Positions 1-35,571 of a DNA stretch of 64,000 nt are shown here, piece by piece. The position numbers and the translations under genes are program-made. A model generated the notes under the pieces. That model saw only the letters and a program-made list of their open reading frames with translations. It did not search any database and was not told where the DNA came from. Origin of the DNA: Dromaius novaehollandiae (taxonomy: Eukaryota > Chordata > Aves > Casuariiformes > Dromaiidae); contig NC_088101.1 of assembly GCF_036370855.1 (NCBI RefSeq), positions 34,620,585 through 34,684,584 of the forward strand, read 5' to 3'. Each line of letters opens with the position of its first letter. Positions within the stretch are counted from its first letter, which is position 1.

Positions 1-3000
1 TTTTTATATGGCTAAATGCAAAGTGGGGCTGTGCGACACATGGTGAAAGTGCTTGAAAGGCAACTGAATTTTCTCCTAATGGATGTCATGCTTTGTCTCA
101 GATGCATACCATGTCACAATTTGATTATAAACCTATAAACTCAGTATTTTCAGGGAAGTTCTAAGCATAAACTTAGCCAAAATAAATATAGATAACATGT
201 AGAAATCACCCAAAATCCAATCCACATGCTTGCTGAAACAGTTGGATTCTAAGATATTCATCATCAGCCTGTTGCAAGGGGTGTTCCTGGGTACTGCTTT
301 ACACATTATTGACACTGACTGTCTCCACCAGAAGAAAAGAAACTTCCTACTGGTAGTTTGGGTTGGATATTTTGCTGCATGAAGCATTTCAGTGGTCTTG
401 CTTTTATCTAAGACTATATCTAAGATACTACCAAACCCTTATAAGAAAAATATACGACTTTGCCAGACAGCCAAAAGCTCAAAGATCATTGCTGGTGAAA
501 AATAGAATGATAAAAGCAGGGTAGAATCTGGACAGTGTCACCTTTTTGGGTCACAGTCCCCTGGCATAAAGTGGACACAAAATTCAGGAGACCAGTTCCT
601 GGTCTACCCTGGCTTTCTGCAGGGGAACAAGTTAGATCTGGAATGGGGAAGGCTATTCTGAAGTCCTCCTGGTAGCTGGAACAGATCTTTAGTTCAGTCC
701 CAGGCAACTGCAGGCAGCACTGCAGCAAGTATCAAGCCCAAGTTCAAAATGTTTTCCCAAGCCCAACAATACTTTGTACAAAATGTAGAAAAGTGTGCCA
801 GAGAAAGAGGACAACACCAGGGTTTTAGATCCCTGCCACTGCAAGGCATTGGTCAAGCGACCGGCTGGTCCTAAAAAGTGGATCAGTGTTTGCACCTTGG
901 GGTAGGCAGCCCCTCTCTCTGCTGCAACCACCCCTGCCCACAGGGCAGAGAGGAAGAGCCTTGCTGACCCCAGACCAGGGATCAGCTTAACCTGGAGCGC
1001 ACAAGCAAGACTCGACAGCTTCTGGCATTATTTTTGCAGGGATAGGGGACCTAATTTGAAGTCTACAGATCTGATATATTTCACGTTTCTAGTTGCTGAG
1101 CATAAATAGAAAGATAAGGAAAGAGTTACATGAGTGAAGAATTCCAGATCCTGCGGACTTATGACCAGTTTTTAGATTTGTTGTTTCCTCAAAGTGCAAG
1201 GCTTATCACACTTAAAGGTTTCTGTGTTAGCAAGACCTATGGCTAGTGTCAGCTTCACCCAAACTTATTTACATTTCCTATCTACCCCCTAATTTTATTC
1301 ATGCTGTAGGCTGCTGAAACAGTTTATATTTTACATTAAATAAGAAGTCCTTTTACTTGCAAGGCTGATCCTTATCTTTTCTGAGCTCGTTCTGTCTCCT
1401 ATGTAATTTCCACTTAGTGACACGTAAGTAAGCGGAAGGGGGCGGGGGGAACACGCATATGCACACGCACACCCCTTCCCTTAAAATTGCAGTGCTACTT
1501 TTTCTTGTAAATTAGGATAACCCTGGGAAGCCTGATCCAGATCCTCAGTGCTGTAGGGGTGTAACACCATTGATTTCATGGGAGTTACATGATTAGAGCA
1601 TGAAGGCAATGCAGTGCTGAAACAAGCCTGTCAGGAGTAAAATTTTGCCCTTCATTGAATTTGGGTAGCTTTTAAGAGAGAAGGAATTACACTGATGCAA
1701 GGAAGGCGAGGATGTGGCATTTTGTTTCTGGCACAGTTGCTATATTTTAGAGAAAAGAATCCAAGTCAGAATGAGAGGACTTTATTCTACCATATTTTCA
1801 CTCAAAAATACCGAAGATGCACATGGTGCATTGATTTTCTTAACTTAGACATAGCAGAAGACAGAATGCTCAGGAGGCACTCTTTTGCTACAGGTAAACC
1901 CTTTGGAAAGAGTGCAGTGTTTTGCAAAAATAAAGTTCTTAATGCGTAAAAGAAAGTCCTTATGTTAGTCTATTTAGTTTGTTTTCAACTATATTCCTTT
2001 AAAGAAAAATGTAAGTAGAATTTGTACTCAAAAACAAGTTTATCTTTCACAGCGCATTATTTCAACATTGGAGACTACTTTTCATTTATGAATGTCCAAG
2101 CTCTGCAATTAGTAAGTGTCTTCATACAGATGGTGCCTGAGTGAAGATATCTTAAAATTAGTATAGAAGACAAGATTCTGAGAATAGATATGCTGGAAAG
2201 CAGGTGACAAAAATTAAACTCTAGGAGTTCTCAGGAGTTCTCTCTGAGTCTTTCTCATAAAGGGATTTAAGCAACAACCTCAAACACTTCAGAGTACTTG
2301 TCTCTTTGTTTACAGCCAGGATTAAATACTTCTTGTAACCTCCCCCTACTTCTGATAGTATTAAATCAGTGAAAAGGGGCAAGACTGCAGTGATTTTGAT
2401 TTTGTAAGACTTCATTAATTATTTAAACTGGAACAAAGATATTCAAATCCAGCCTAATTGTATTCCCATTGTCAAGAACTGTCAAGCCTCAAAGAGTTAG
2501 TCCAGGTTTGGCTCCTCTCTTGTTATAACAGCCTCCAAATAGTTTGCATTGGAAATTAGTTGCTTGCTACAACAGCAGAATGAAAAGGATCTGTATTATT
2601 TGGATTTTCTCCAAACCACAATTAAGCTTAAAAAAAAAAATCAAGCCAATCAGTGGGAGGAAAAAAATACATTATTCATTTCTTCCAGCATTGTTCAGCT
2701 CCAGGTTTTGGAGATGTGGATGCTTTCTCTGTTCTAGGTTTTAGTAATCATACCGCCTTTGATTTAGTGCCCTCTTCTGTTTGATAATGTGAGTGCATGT
2801 TGGCCAATGGTTAATTATTCTGAATTAGCCCTCACTGGAGAATAACATTTCCCTGTAACTACTGAGAAAGAAAACAGCCTGGTGCAGGAAGAAAGATGCC
2901 AGGAAAAATAAATAAATAAATCACATTATGGGAAGGCCATCCACAGACATGTGGAATTTAATTTAATTGCTGAGAGGGAAAGAGAGGGGAATTATGATCT

Positions 3001-3225
3001 CAGTACATATTACTCTTTCATCTTCTGCTTATTCTCCATATTTTTCCCTTGAATTCAATTGGCTTGCATGCTGCAGTCGATGCTGAATTGAGAAGACAGA
3101 GTTTAGATGGCCAGCCTTCCTGTGATGAAGTACAGGAACTGCAGCGGTGTGTAACACCTTTCCCAGGGCAAGAGCAGAGTGCAAACACATACATCTTTTG
3201 AGAGGCAATTAAGTGATGAAGGTCT

Positions 3226-3243
3226 AAAAAAAAAAAAAAAAAA
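3226..3243 (+). repeat. A18 homopolymer
   Basis: Eighteen consecutive A in gene-poor sequence. No flanking target-site duplication or upstream retroposon body was recognised. Confidence 0.9.
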
Positions 3244-4317
3244 GGAAACTATTTATCACTATACAAGCAAGATTTGTAGGTAATTAAATGGCACTGAATC
3301 TGCACATGAAGCTGGTACAAATAATTAACAGCCCACAAGAAGAAGAGTCCTACACTTCACAGAGGTCCACAATTTTTTTGCTATACACAAGCTGTTGAAC
3401 ATCAGTTGCTTTCAGCCTTTCAGAGCATGCTACAGGCATCACTTGCATTTGGTGAAGAGTCAATAAGTGGAGAACATGGAGCCTGAGTTTACGGATTGCT
3501 AAACCACTGAGCAAATCATACAGTTTCAAAAAGCTGTTCAATTACCTGTAGTTCAAACAACAAGCATGAATGATTCCAGTTCAGAAGCCTCTAGCTTTCC
3601 TCCTTCTCTCCACCCCAATAAAGCTGGGGGAGCTGACCTCTCACACAGCACCCCAAACAAAGGAGCAGACACCAGAAAGGAGGAGTTACCAGTCACCCAG
3701 GATGACATCCAAGAGCTTTAACTTTGGGATGATCTTTACTTCCATAATCCTGCAAACCTCCCATTTTCTACAGCAAACAAATCGGCAAGTTATACAAAGA
3801 GGAATTACTTTTCCTGCAAAGGCCCGAGCTGGCCCCAGAACAGAGCTGCCTGGGTAGTAACAGGGCAGCTGTTCAAGGGAAATGAGTTACCCCACGGGCA
3901 GCACACCAAGTGACACTTGCACCTACATCCTTGTGCAGAAAACACCATTTGTGAGCACCTGGGCATCTCCCTCCACCCCATATGTACCTGTGGCCTCTAA
4001 GCTCTCCCCATACACCACTGTCTCAGTCTTCTAGCCCTAATCATCAGCAGAGACCAAACAGCACCTGCAATAGCTGATTGTGATCTGTCCAAGCAATGCT
4101 CAGCTGGGCTATGTACTTGCATTGACCACCTATTGCCAAACATAACAAAATAACAAAATAAGCTACTGATCTCCTTGACCAACAGCCAGCTGGTAGGAAC
4201 TTTGTGTCTCTGAACCCTCCCTGCTCTCTGGTAAAACAGAAGTTGGGGCTGGCCAGGTATGAGGAAGGAGAAAGGAGAGAGACCAGCAGATAGGAAAAAA
4301 GCACAGCCTCAACTCCA

Positions 4318-4349
4318 CCCCCCCCCTTTTTTTTTGGGGGGGGGGGGGG
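4318..4349. repeat. C9-T9-G14 compound homopolymer block
   Basis: A run of 9 C is followed directly by 9 T and then 14 G. The C and G arms can pair around a T loop. It may be a true low-complexity block or an assembly artefact. Confidence 0.9.
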
Positions 4350-6050
4350 TGTTCAGGAAACCAAAAAAATCGTATTTAATTGCAGGATAGGTACAAGAAA
4401 TCTTGGTCAATATATTTCATTCTCAGATTTTCCAAGTCTTGAATGCTGAGTTGAAGTTTTAATGGTCTTTTTAAATAATTGTGTGTGTCATGTCCTGTGT
4501 TTTTAAGAAGCAAGTGAAAGCAAAACTGAAATTCTATATTGACATCAACAGGCCAGGAGTAAAACTGCAACTGTTAAATTGACTTCGTCCGCCTGTAGCA
4601 TATAGCTCCATGGATCGCTGCTAACAGTAATAGGTTGTCATCCTTCATGTGAACTAGCACTAGAGGGAGGTGAAACGCTTTGCCAGTGAGTTTCACAGAT
4701 AGTTGCTGCTTACAGAAGTGCAGTGAAACTCAGGAATCTCAGGTTTTATTCTGAGCTCTGAAGTATGTTCTCAAGCACAAATTTTTCTCCTATCTCCTTT
4801 ATTCTTGCCATCTCGCCAGAGTGTCTGTTCTCTGCTGTAATTTGTTGTTCTCCTTAATGAGCCAATGCTCCTTTTATTTTTTGTGTAGCAGGTCAAAAAT
4901 TCACCTTTCTTGGAGTGTGGGACATAGAAAATTAATCTACATAGCAATTAGATTTCACACTAACATGACTGATAAAAGTCATCAATGAGGGCCAGGGACC
5001 ACCTAAAGCAGTGAGACAAAGAATTTCTGATCAAGTGACAAGGCATTTTGCATGTGGTAATTGGCTATTTTTTTTGCATAGCACCACTCTTCACATTACA
5101 AAATAGTTCTGCTGCTCAATCTAGGATAGCCCAGTGCTGCAGCAGACAACGTTGTGCTACATGGCATCACAGCAAGAGTTTATAATGCATCCCTAGCTCC
5201 TGTGGCTTGCAGAAGCAGTATGTCTTTCCTTTTAAGAGGCTCTCTGACATGAAGCATCTGTACAGGTTATACTAGTGCTATTAACTTTTTTTAAAACAGA
5301 GAGATGAAAAGCCTCTAGAAACCACGCTGTAGGTTGAGCTTCAGTTCTTCAGGCACCAGTTCTTCAGGGCTAATATATTTTGCCATTATACCAAGGCAGC
5401 TCCAGAGAGAAAGGGGCATTCAGCAAGGCCTACAATTTCAGAAACCCTACTGCCAGCTGTAGAAATTAAAAGTAGAAAGATTTGTCTTTGGAAATAACTG
5501 AAAAAAAAGGGAAATAAGAATCAGTGCATTTAAGAGTGTGCAGAGCACAGGACGTATAATCTACAAGATAAATAGACTCTTATCCAACAAAATATCAATT
5601 TAAGACTTTTATTCCAGTAGCTTTGTCTACAACAAGTGCTTTTAATCACAGTGGCTTTATCCTTTAAGTAGAAGGCTATGGTATTGCTTCCTGAAGCTCG
5701 GGAGCCTGATTTTGCCTCTGCATTATTCTAGTTATTCATAAGCAGGTGCAGGAACAATAGACTGTATTTTCACTGGAACACTATTATAACTTGCTTCGTG
5801 ATGGGGGGAGGACAATACGTTTCTTTGTACGATGGGTAGGAATGTTATAACACAGTACTTTTTTTTTTTGACATTTTTCCAAGGTTCTGTTGGAAGAAAA
5901 AGCAGTCAGTTATACCTTGTAATTCACAGTTTTTATATAAATTGTATATGATATGCCTTGTTTCATGACTGAATTAGAATTATCACCATTTCAGGAGGGC
6001 TGTAATGCTTTTTAGCTGGTGGGGAATCTCAATAGAAAATTTTGTAGTAG

Positions 6051-6092
6051 ATGCGCACATGTGTGCATGTATATGCACATACATGCACATAC
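6051..6092. repeat. 42-bp alternating purine-pyrimidine tract
   Basis: Every base alternates purine and pyrimidine over 42 positions, mostly CA/TG with AT steps and one GCGC. It contains ACATGTGT and TGCACATACATGCACAT segments. Confidence 0.9.
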
Positions 6093-8059
6093 TCATAATA
6101 TGAGACAGGTTCAAGAGAACAGTGCCATACAAACCAGTTATTCATTATAGATTATTTATTATTAAGATAATACTAACAAGACAAAAAATATTTTCTGGTT
6201 ACATATTTTGAAAAACAGAATTAAATGCCACACTTTTCAAACTCTGCCTGAGCTGTTACATGCCCCTCTCTGGGAGAGAAAATTTTGACAAGTAACAGCT
6301 TGTTCCAGGTTTCCAAGGCTATGGGTTTTTCACTAGCTTTTAAGAATTCTTGTACATTTGAACACCTACGCTGTAGTCTTTAATGGGGATTTTGCTGGCC
6401 ACCTCCAGGTTCCCTGTGAGGAGCTTTACCATAGCCTGTATCGCTCCTGATTTGTGTAACAGTCTTCTCTCAAACCTCCACTTCATTATGCCACCACTGC
6501 ATGTCCCTGCTGGGACAGAACAACACAGAAAGACTTCTGCAAGGGCAATAAGGTTCGGTGGGAATGAAGCCCACCACTCCCAGCCACTGATGATAACTTT
6601 GACCTGCATTATTTTGGTTTTCACAGTTTCTCTAATTTGCTGTAATGTATCTATTGCTACTACTTGCAAAAGGTTAATGTTCTCAAAGCAGGAGACTGCT
6701 TTAAACTTTTAAAAAGCTTACTCCTGGATACAATTGTGCAAGGAAGGATAATATCTAAAATGTTTATGCGGGAGGAAAATCAGATTTTGTACAGCCAAAT
6801 GTCCTATGGTTGTTATTGCAAAATCAAAACTTGGGAGAAAACAAGTTGCTATTTTCCCCCGTGACGCAATTTAAAAATACTAACAGGTAATTTTAGTAAG
6901 ATTTTAGCATAGTAAAACTTTCTTCTTAAAATTTAGCATGGAATGGTACAATGTTATAATTATGCAGCAGAGTTGGGACAAAAGGTAAGGCATAAATGTA
7001 GATAACTACTAGAACTAAAATGAGTTCATGTGACACAGATTCAGTTAAGTCTACTGCTTCTCTTACTACGTGTATTTATTACATGCCGAATGGTGCTTTG
7101 ACATTTATTACTGGATGCTCCTTTCTAAAACAGAGAGGTTAATTACAGAAGTGTCACTCTAACCAACTTAAATCGTGTTAGGTTGTCTGTTTCAGTAATG
7201 AATCCTCATCCTAAGCAGCAGTGTGGGGTATGACAAACTACACAATTTGTTTTATGTCTCCAAGGCAGAGTATGAGGTTTCACACAGGAATCAGCTGGTT
7301 GATTGCCCATATTTCCATTAAACTTTTCAGAGGCTTCAGTGCTGCTCACTGGGAAAAAGAAAAAAGAATGTGTTTTAGAGAAAGCAAGAGTAAATGATGT
7401 TCAGCAACAGACTTGATACATCACGACTTTTTCTCTGCAGACATCCAAAGCACACTGTATTTTTGATTATCAGTTTTGATATCAGTTTTGATTATCAGTT
7501 AAGTGCATTATAGCATATGAGCCCTCATCTGTGTAAATTGTCCTTATCTGATGGCTTGTAAAAGCTTGCTGTGCTACCACCAGCAAAGCAGAATTTCGAG
7601 GAGTCCCTCATCTTCAGCTGTGTTGCTAAGATAGTAATGAACTCCTCTGCATGTTGGACAAATTCCACTAAGCCTTATTTCTACAAATAGTTACTTGATT
7701 AACTTTAAGCATGAGGTAAACCAGTTGTGTTTGCTGGGATTACTGATGTAAGTAGCTTCACGGCGATGTGAATTCAGGGCCAGCAGCCGCACACAGAAGG
7801 ATTGCTGTACTCTGAGAGGAAAGTGGAACAATAGTATATGCTTACACAGAGATGCTAACAGCCTCAGTTCAAGGCTTCCTCTGAGATTTCATCCGTTACT
7901 ACTACTTCTAGCCCTTCACTGAATAATTAGTATTTTTTTAAAAGTAAACTGGATACTATTTTCTCATATCAAAATTCTTTTCATTTTTTTCCTTTGAATT
8001 TTTCAAAATGTATAATTTGTTTTAATGCAAACTGAAAGTTAAGACCTAAGTATATACCC

Positions 8060-8084
8060 TTAGTATATATTAAATATATACTAA
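8060..8084. repeat. AT-rich inverted repeat
   Basis: Twelve-base arms TTAGTATATATT and AATATATACTAA flank a single base. In AT-rich DNA this is not strongly unexpected. Confidence 0.85.
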
Positions 8085-9050
8085 AAAATAATTAGCTCTC
8101 TTCTAACTGGAGATGCATTGTGGCGGATGACTTGCAAATCAGAAAAAGTCAGCCTGGCTTTCAGTCCAGCAGCAATCTTGCGGCACTGAGAAGTAAAATG
8201 CTTTATAAACATTTCTTTTCTCAACAAGATTGAAACTGAGCTCATGAAGGGACGCTTTTTGTAACCTCATGATGCTATATTCATAAAAAGTCCTTTTTTT
8301 CAAGAAAATAACCCAAACAATCTAAGCAGTCATTCTGGGCACCCATTTTCTGGCAAAAAAGAGAGTTATTTCTTTCCCTGATTTTCAATTCGTCTCATAA
8401 AAGGGGTCTTATAACAGCTTGCCTTCCCTCCCACCCCCGTTTCAGTTACTATCTCTGCCTTCATTAATGAAACTGGATTATTTGCCGTCCAAATCTGGAA
8501 CAACAATGCAACAATTTTAGGGCTGCAAAATAGTTATAGGAAAAAAAAAAAAGGAAGCTCTCATAAATTCAGTTCTGTTACTTTCATTATAGCACTGCAC
8601 TCATGTGTCCCAGGGTGGAGACAATTTCTTGGTAATTTGGTTTGCCACTGTGATACTGTTGGGTGCCCTTGGCTTTCTCCTTGAGCAAAACCAGCTCCTG
8701 CAGCTTTTCAGCACGTCCCACTCACAGTCCCACTCACATTCGCTAAACACCTATTCCTCTTCACATCATTATTCCCAGTAAAACACAGTAATTCTATTTG
8801 GTAGAGAAACATATCTTACACAAGCATTCTGTAAATTATTTTACACTTTTGGGGTTGTTTGGGTTTGGATTTTTTTGATTATTTTGGAGTGCTAAAACAA
8901 CATGAAAGAAAGACCCAAGACATTTGGTTGATTTATTAATGAAGTTAATAATATTTACCTTTTATCACAGGAACGTAAAAGGCGTTGTTATTTTATATTG
9001 CACTGGAAGATGGAATAAGCAAATATGAACTTGAGAAGAACTCACACAAC

Positions 9051-9056
9051 TTTATT
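9051..9056 (-). terminator. Candidate MGARP polyadenylation signal
   Basis: AATAAA on the minus strand (TTTATT on plus), followed within about 15 bases by a GT-rich stretch (GTTGTGTGAG). It lies about 990 bases after the MGARP stop. Another AATAAA occurs at 9389-9384, so usage is a guess. Confidence 0.4.
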
Positions 9057-10042
9057 GTTATGTCCTAAGTGTCTTTAGTACATACATTTCCAGGGTACAA
9101 TGAAAAATAACACTTCCTTCACTCCATTTCCTTTCGCTCTTGTGCTGGTGCTCCAAAAGGTAGTATACAAATTGTTGACCGGGAGCAAAAGTAATCTTGA
9201 GAATCCTGACCTGGGAGGTTTATTTGCGTAACTTTCAGCTGTTTCTGTTTTAGTTAATATCTTTTCTACCAATATACATGTTCGTATTTCAGCCAACCTT
9301 TTTTTCCCTAAGGTTTCTATCACCATCTTGCAGTCCATTTTGGAAAGCAGAGTCGTGTGGAACACAAAACTTGGACAAAATATTTTATTCTGGAAACTAA
9401 TGAAGCCAGTTTAGCAATTTAAGCATACCTTAATCCCACTGACTACAACAACTAGTCAACTAGTTAGTCGGGTGCTTTAGGAGGCACACCCTGAGGGACG
9501 GGGCCCAATAAGAGCATTGTATTCAATAGTTTTCATTAGCGGAAACTAAAGGTGCAAAGAGATTGCTCTTGCAAAATGTCTTTAACGGGTCAGAAGGTTA
9601 CAATTTCACTGTGTTTACACTCAGGATGACAAGAGAGGAGTTCACTTAGGTAAGGCAATAATCCAAAAACCCAATATTTATATCATTTAAGTTGATGCCC
9701 AAACAACACTGGTTGCGCAGAAGAAAACCAGATTTCTCACAACTCTTGCATCCTAATCCAATTTTCATGGGACTAAAATAATGCCATAAGTAAATACCCA
9801 GTGCGACAATCAATATCACAGTGAAGTTTTGCTCCCTTACCTCTAAAAGATGCCAGCAATGATTCCTAAATGTTAAGAAATACTTCAGTTAAGTTCTTTT
9901 TACAGTGAACTTGTTGGGGGTGGAAATAGAGATTCACCCTCAGAAAGTACATGCAGGCTTTCCACATGCTGCAATTGCCACAAGCTGAGGAAAAGAGAAA
10001 GGTGAATTGCAGGAAGCTCACGCTCGAATTGTACTGTGTACC

Positions 10043-32875
<22,833 letters not shown>

Positions 32876-33079
32876 AGCGGCAGCGGCGGGACGCTCCGGA
32901 GCGGCGCAGCACGGTGCCCACGGGCTGCCGGCAGTGCAGGGCTGCAGACGCCGCGCAAGACACCGATGCCCCCGCCGGGGGGCCGGGCCGAGCCGGCGAG
33001 GGGCGGGGCCGCCCCTCGCCCCGCCCCCGGGCAGGTGCCCCCTCTGCCTTACCCGGGGCAAGCCCCCCCCCCGCCGCTG

Positions 33080-35163
33080 CTGGAACATGTTAACATTAAA
33101 GGAAAATTGTTCTTCCAGTCAGCACTGCTGAAACCACCCAAAAATTAAATGCAGTGTGGGGCAGCGAATACGCATATAGAATGGAATAGCAGGAATCATT
33201 AAAAATTAACAAAACCTCACATACTAGGAAAGATTCGAGGAATTGCAGTTATCAGGGGAGGATAACAAGGAACATAATTACTGTCTTACTAAAATAAAAA
33301 GAGGAAGCTGGTCAAAGCCGTAAGACCACGCTAGCTGTCAAAGTCACAGTGAGCAGCATGCCCGGCTCAGAGCTGGCAGCTGCTGTTCTCCTCTCCCATG
33401 TAATTAGACAGCTGTCCTTTCCTCTCTGCACAGCTTTGAAGCTCCCTCGCTGATGGTTTGACGCCACCTTCTGCTGAGCTCGCCACCAACCCCTTTTTCT
33501 GTTCTTTGCCCTTGAACGACCTTGATCCACCCAACTGCGGTGAAGCTGAAAGCAGCAATGTCCAGGAGGAGGTAGCAGAAACACTGACGTTAAATGACTG
33601 ACGTTGGCTGCGCAGTCTCACAGATGAAGTCACCAAGGTATTCCAGCACAGGGAGCCGTTCCCAAAATGCGGACGTGCGAAGGCCAGCACCTCCTCCGGC
33701 TAAGCTTGCTCCTGCCTCTCCATTCCCCACGGCGCACACACACTATCCCTGTGCAGGGCCCCGCATCAGGCCTTCACCCTAACATTTGAAACTACAGAAC
33801 GTGTTTTGAGTTTGCATGCAGTAGCAAAAGCAAAGCAAACCTAAGGGCAAGGAAAAAATAACGTAAAGAAAACCTTGGAATTGGAATTGCGTGTGAGGGG
33901 TACCTATCTCTGTCAAAGAAGCTTTAACTCTACTCGAGGAAAAATTAATCCAGAGCACAAAGAACTGAAGGCTAATAGTACTCCAGGAACTAGATCAAGC
34001 TTGCAAGCAGATGTGTAACTTCAATTATGGCAGCTCCTCAAGTCACTAGCTCAAGCTTTGAAAAATCTAGCCAAGACTGGGTTGAAAGCTTCCTTTTTGA
34101 TGTGTGAAGTAGCAAATGCACATCTTGACAATTATACAGATTACGATTTTGTTAGTTTTCCAGTAAAACCCATTCTTACATTTGCTTATGGTTTATGTTG
34201 TAAATTCAGCAACTAAACATTATGGATGGGAGAAGGCACACTTAAGGACTTCGGGAATATTTGCTGAACATCTTCTGAACTTGCGTCTAGTTTAACTGCG
34301 TTCTGTAATATACCCTCCAGAATAACAAGATAGTTTTGAAAGAAATTTTGGAAAACTAACTACAAAACAATTAAATGCCATACGAAAACACCTTCTGAAG
34401 ACTTGAAGACTGAAATAAACATGGTAAGCAAATAGTCTCACAAGTTCCTTCCAGAGTTTTTACCATTTATTTCATAGTTGTATGAAATGTATGAACAGAT
34501 AAATATTCAGATACTTTGTACTTGTGTTATGCTCATTAATTTGCAAAACACAATGAATGATCCTGTTACTTCTTACAGCGTATGTTCAACCTAAGGAAGA
34601 GAAAAAAAATTGTCAGCAACAAGGAAAATAAAATATACAACGAAGTTGGTTAGAAAGTTCTCATAACATATTATAGCAGTTATTTATATATTTATATTAT
34701 GAAATATGTATTCCATACTTATGTGTTATATTTACATTACTTATTTTTATGTTTGCATTTTTAACAGGAATATTTATGGTGGAAATAAGCTAATACAGAA
34801 AAATCCATAGGGCTGTGGTTAGGTGTATCTTTACAGTGGCATATTAATTGCTCTGAGGCCATAATCCCCATCAGAATTTTTAGCTAGCAGAAAAACAATT
34901 GTTTCTTATGATGAGAAGGACAATAACCACATCTGATTTCCATTATAATATAAGTCTACAGGCATTGACTTTATGTCACTCTTATGTGTAATATAAGAGT
35001 GAAACTGAGGAAAATGCCTCCCATGTAGACCTGTTAACAAAAAAATATATATATAAAAAGGAAAAGGAAAGAGAAGGGGAGAGAGAGAAAGACAGACAAT
35101 TTTTAGGGACCTTGATCTCCTTGCCATTAAAGCACTTACAAGGCATTCTCTTTAGGACCTAAA
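33080..35163. other. Intergenic spacer between NDUFC1 3' end and MGARP promoter
   Basis: About 2 kb. A moderately GC-rich patch lies at 33300-33780 and the rest is AT-rich. No coding or RNA feature is recognised. The MGARP transcription start may extend slightly into the left end. Confidence 0.6.
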
Positions 35164-35169
35164 TTTATT
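35164..35169 (-). terminator. Candidate NDUFC1 polyadenylation signal
   Basis: AATAAA on the minus strand about 320 bases after the NDUFC1 stop, followed by a TTGTAAGTG stretch. It is the first such hexamer seen downstream of the stop. Confidence 0.5.
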
Positions 35170-35487
35170 TACACACTATAGAACACATGCTACACGTTCA
35201 GTAAGTCTTAGTGTCAAAGAGAAAAAGCTGGCAGTGAATATGCACACAAATGGATACATAATGGATATAATATATAATGTATGTAAATTAGTCACCTTAT
35301 AAAGAAGCACAGTTATGCTTCTTTAGGACTGGGAATGAGTTAGCAGAATAGCAAAAGCTGAGATGTAAAATATTAAAGTAAATAACAAGGGAAGAAGGAA
35401 AGTCAGTTCTCAAAATCTTGATTGATAACAAAAGTTAAAGATCTGCAGAATTTGTGTTCATCAGTAGCATCTATATTTGCATACTTA

Positions 35488-35571
35488 CTATGAGCATCCT
35501 GTACATTTATGCTGTCTCTCCTTTTGTCTTCTTTCATATTCCATTACGTCTTCATTATGGTGCTTGAAAAG
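35488..35571 (-). CDS. NDUFC1: NDUFC1 terminal coding exon 3
   Basis: The acceptor is TATTTAATAG|CTTTTC. It encodes LFKHHNEDVMEYERRQ and continues to a TAG at 35490-35488. The NED.MEY.RR pattern fixes the identity of this short exon. The polypyrimidine tract is weak. Confidence 0.92.
   Translation of the reverse strand, partial: LFKHHNEDVMEYERRQKERQHKCTGCS

Larger units (their letters stand above)
1..9050. other. Gene-poor sequence downstream of MGARP
   Basis: There is no exon, CpG island or RNA gene I can support here. By human synteny, as I recall it, the next gene to the left would be ELF2 on the minus strand, but no part of it is recognised. Only short low-complexity tracts stand out. 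The open frames are short and lack family resemblance. Confidence 0.6.

Noticed and set aside
1-9050. Search for an ELF2 first exon expected from synteny
   Set aside because: No CpG island or recognisable ELF2 coding sequence was found, so ELF2, if adjacent, starts outside the window.
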